Positions 6,631 through 7,891 of a stretch of 7,891 bases of DNA are shown here, piece by piece. The DNA lies in the NCBI GenBank assembly GCA_030040815.1, contig JASHSZ010000428.1:1-7891 (forward strand), written 5' to 3'. The notes under the pieces are model-generated. The model did not search any database. It was not told the DNA's origin and saw only the letters and a list, made by a program, of their open reading frames with translations. The position numbers and the translations under genes were made by a program. Positions within the stretch are counted from its first letter, which is position 1. Every line of letters starts with the position of its first letter. This DNA is from Streptosporangiaceae bacterium (GTDB lineage: Bacteria; Actinomycetota; Actinomycetes; Streptosporangiales; Streptosporangiaceae).

Positions 6631-7710
6631 TTACACCCGGTGTGGGTAGGTCGCGGCGGCGGCGAGGAACGCCTCGTTCGCCTCCGGGTCCGCGATCGTG
6701 ACCCGGACGCCATCCGGCACGTACGGCCGCACGGTCACGCCCGCTGCATCGCAGTGCGCGGTGAACCCGGTTGACCGGTCGCCAAGCGGCAGCCAGACAA
6801 AGTTGGCTTCCGTGGGGGCCACTGTCCAGCCCTGGCCGATCAGCTCGTGCCGCACCCGGTCTCGCTCCTTCACCACCAGCTCCACCCGCTGCAGCAGCTC
6901 GGACTCGGCCGCGAGGGACGCGACTGCGGCGGCCTGGGCGATCGAGTTCACCGTGAATGGCAGCATGGTCTTGCGGACGGCGGCCGCGACCGGCTCGTGC
7001 GCGACCAGGTAACCGACCCGCAGGCCGGCCAGCCCGTACGCCTTGGAGAAGGTGCGCAGCACGGCCACATTCGGCCGGCTGGCGTACAGGGCTAGCCCAT
7101 CCGGCACTTGCGGATCGCGGACGTACTGGACGTACGCCTCGTCGAGGACCACCAGGCAGTCCGGCGGGACCCGGTCGAGGAAAGCAGTCAGCTCGCCGCG
7201 AGTCAGGGCGGTTCCCGTCGGGTTGTTAGGGGTGCATAGGAACACGAGCCTGGTCTTGTCCGTGATGGCTGCAGCCATGGCGGGCAGATCGTGACGGAAG
7301 TCCTGCAGCGGGACCTGGACCGAGGTGGCGTTCGCCAGGTCGGTCAGATAGGGGTAGGCCTCGAACGACCGCCAGGCGAAGAGCACCTCGGCGCCAGGCT
7401 CGCCCACCGCCTCGAGCAGCTGCTGTGCGATCCCGACCGAGCCGCAGCCGACCGCGACGTGCGCGGCCGGGACGCCAAACCGGGTCGCGATCGCGTCGAT
7501 CAGCTCGGCAGCGGTGTTGTCCGGATATCGGTTGATGGAGCCGGCCGCCCTCGCGATGGCGGCCTGGACCGAGGGCAGCGGGTCGTACGGCGACTCATTC
7601 GACGTGAGCTTGAACGTGCGGCTCGCAGCAGTCGCCGCCGCCTTGCCGGGCGTGTACCCGACGAACTGGTCAAGCACGGCGCGGAACCGTGGTGAGTCTC
7701 CGGACACCAT
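6631..7710 (-). CDS. pat: PLP-dependent aminotransferase, aromatic amino acid / histidinol-phosphate type (Pat/HisC)
   Basis: This 359-residue protein is a class I/II (fold type I) transaminase. Pat/HisC enzymes transfer an amino group from glutamate to phenylpyruvate or imidazole-acetol phosphate, or the reverse. Visible motifs are [14 protein letters not shown] (35-48), INRYPDN (59-65), the cofactor-phosphate region [13 protein letters not shown] (87-99), and [10 protein letters not shown] (111-120). PNNPTG (161-166), DEAYVQY (190-196), the Schiff-base lysine Lys223 in [11 protein letters not shown], and the C-terminal [12 protein letters not shown] with the substrate-carboxylate arginine follow. 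From memory the CGSV..QQL and WRSFE..P segments agree better with mycobacterial Pat (aromatic/phenylalanine aminotransferase) than with housekeeping HisC, and no other his gene is nearby. The start ATG 7710 has a strong GAGGAGG three bases upstream that overlaps the stop of the preceding gene, indicating an operon. A role in making an amino acid for the downstream ligase is possible. Confidence 0.88.
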   Translation of the reverse strand: MVSGDSPRFRAVLDQFVGYTPGKAAATAASRTFKLTSNESPYDPLPSVQAAIARAAGSINRYPDNTAAELIDAIATRFGVPAAHVAVGCGSVGIAQQLLEAVGEPGAEVLFAWRSFEAYPYLTDLANATSVQVPLQDFRHDLPAMAAAITDKTRLVFLCTPNNPTGTALTRGELTAFLDRVPPDCLVVLDEAYVQYVRDPQVPDGLALYASRPNVAVLRTFSKAYGLAGLRVGYLVAHEPVAAAVRKTMLPFTVNSIAQAAAVASLAAESELLQRVELVVKERDRVRHELIGQGWTVAPTEANFVWLPLGDRSTGFTAHCDAAGVTVRPYVPDGVRVTIADPEANEAFLAAAATYPHRV

Positions 7711-7713
7711 CGT

Positions 7714-7720
7714 CCTCCTC
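7714..7720 (-). promoter_or_regulatory. Strong ribosome binding site of the aminotransferase gene
   Basis: On the minus strand GAGGAGG lies three bases from ATG 7710. It overlaps the TGA (7721-7719) of the upstream gene, giving TGAGGAGG, which links the two genes in translation and fixes the start. Confidence 0.7.
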
Positions 7721-7891
7721 AGCTGTTCGCCGCCGGAAACTCGATGCTATCCGGGCGACGCTGGCTGGCGCCCTGGTCGCGCGGCCGCAGCATCGGCGGG
7801 TAGAGCAGCACCGCAGGCCCGCGCCGGTAGACCTGGGCCGGCCGACCGCCGGATGTGGTGACCGTGCCGGTCTCGACCAGGAAGTCACGGG
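7719..7891 (-). CDS. C-terminal end of a probable Nudix/NrtR-type winged-helix regulator; 5' part outside window
   Basis: A frame open from the right edge (first full codon at 7889) runs 56 residues to TGA at 7721-7719, eight bases before the aminotransferase start. It is an incomplete gene with no start in view. The translation contains [24 protein letters not shown] and then [10 protein letters not shown]. This resembles the wing and C-terminal tail of the winged-helix domain in Nudix-related regulators (NrtR) and related Nudix proteins of actinobacteria, where a G-R-P-A-x-x-Y/F-R motif and an LHPPMLRP-like tail are common. That comparison is from memory. The last 20 residues are hydrophilic and probably flexible. 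NrtR proteins usually sense ADP-ribose or a similar nucleotide sugar and repress NAD genes; whether this one regulates the downstream operon cannot be judged. The presence of a gene here is much surer than the family call. Confidence 0.55.
   Translation of the reverse strand, partial: RDFLVETGTVTTSGGRPAQVYRRGPAVLLYPPMLRPRDQGASQRRPDSIEFPAANS

Noticed and set aside
7670..7888. Minus-strand open frame of 72 codons overlapping the aminotransferase start
   Set aside because: It is Arg/Ser-rich and overlaps the aminotransferase 5' end; the other frame, ending at 7719, gives a sensible protein tail and the expected operon spacing.

Overview
The window is very GC-rich, with G or C at most third codon positions, and it uses GTG starts and 4-base stop/start overlaps. 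Together with a mycobacterial-type aromatic aminotransferase, this points to a chromosomal stretch of a high-GC actinobacterium. No species can be named from the sequence alone. I see no transposase, integrase, tRNA, rRNA, CRISPR array or phage gene.

Left part (1-2991, + strand): the end of a de novo purine operon. It holds the C-terminal part of purD (cut by the window edge), then purB (adenylosuccinate lyase), then purC (SAICAR synthase). purB and purC overlap by four bases (ATGA). PurC and PurB catalyse consecutive steps (CAIR to SAICAR to AICAR), PurD acts earlier, and PurB also acts in AMP synthesis. The purB start at 830 gives a protein co-linear with the compact Bacillus-type PurB.

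Middle (2992-4523): a 182-base gap with a perfect 10-base palindrome and TTACG repeats precedes a gene for a MurA-family enolpyruvyl transferase (peptidoglycan precursor synthesis). It keeps the catalytic cysteine, whereas the housekeeping MurA of many actinobacteria carries aspartate there, so it may be a second paralogue. It converges on the next gene block, with a small structured junction at 4482-4529.

Right part (4524-7891, - strand): four genes read right to left in tight order. First is the C-terminal 56 residues of a protein that looks like the winged-helix end of a Nudix/NrtR-type regulator (entering from outside the window). Then come a HisC/Pat-type PLP aminotransferase, a RimK/glutathione-synthetase-like ATP-grasp ligase, and a luciferase-like (SsuD/SfnG-type) flavin monooxygenase. 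Aminotransferase, amide-forming ligase and flavin monooxygenase together could be a small-molecule or amino-acid modification pathway that I cannot match to a known one. This is the part most worth following up. Its promoter lies outside the window.
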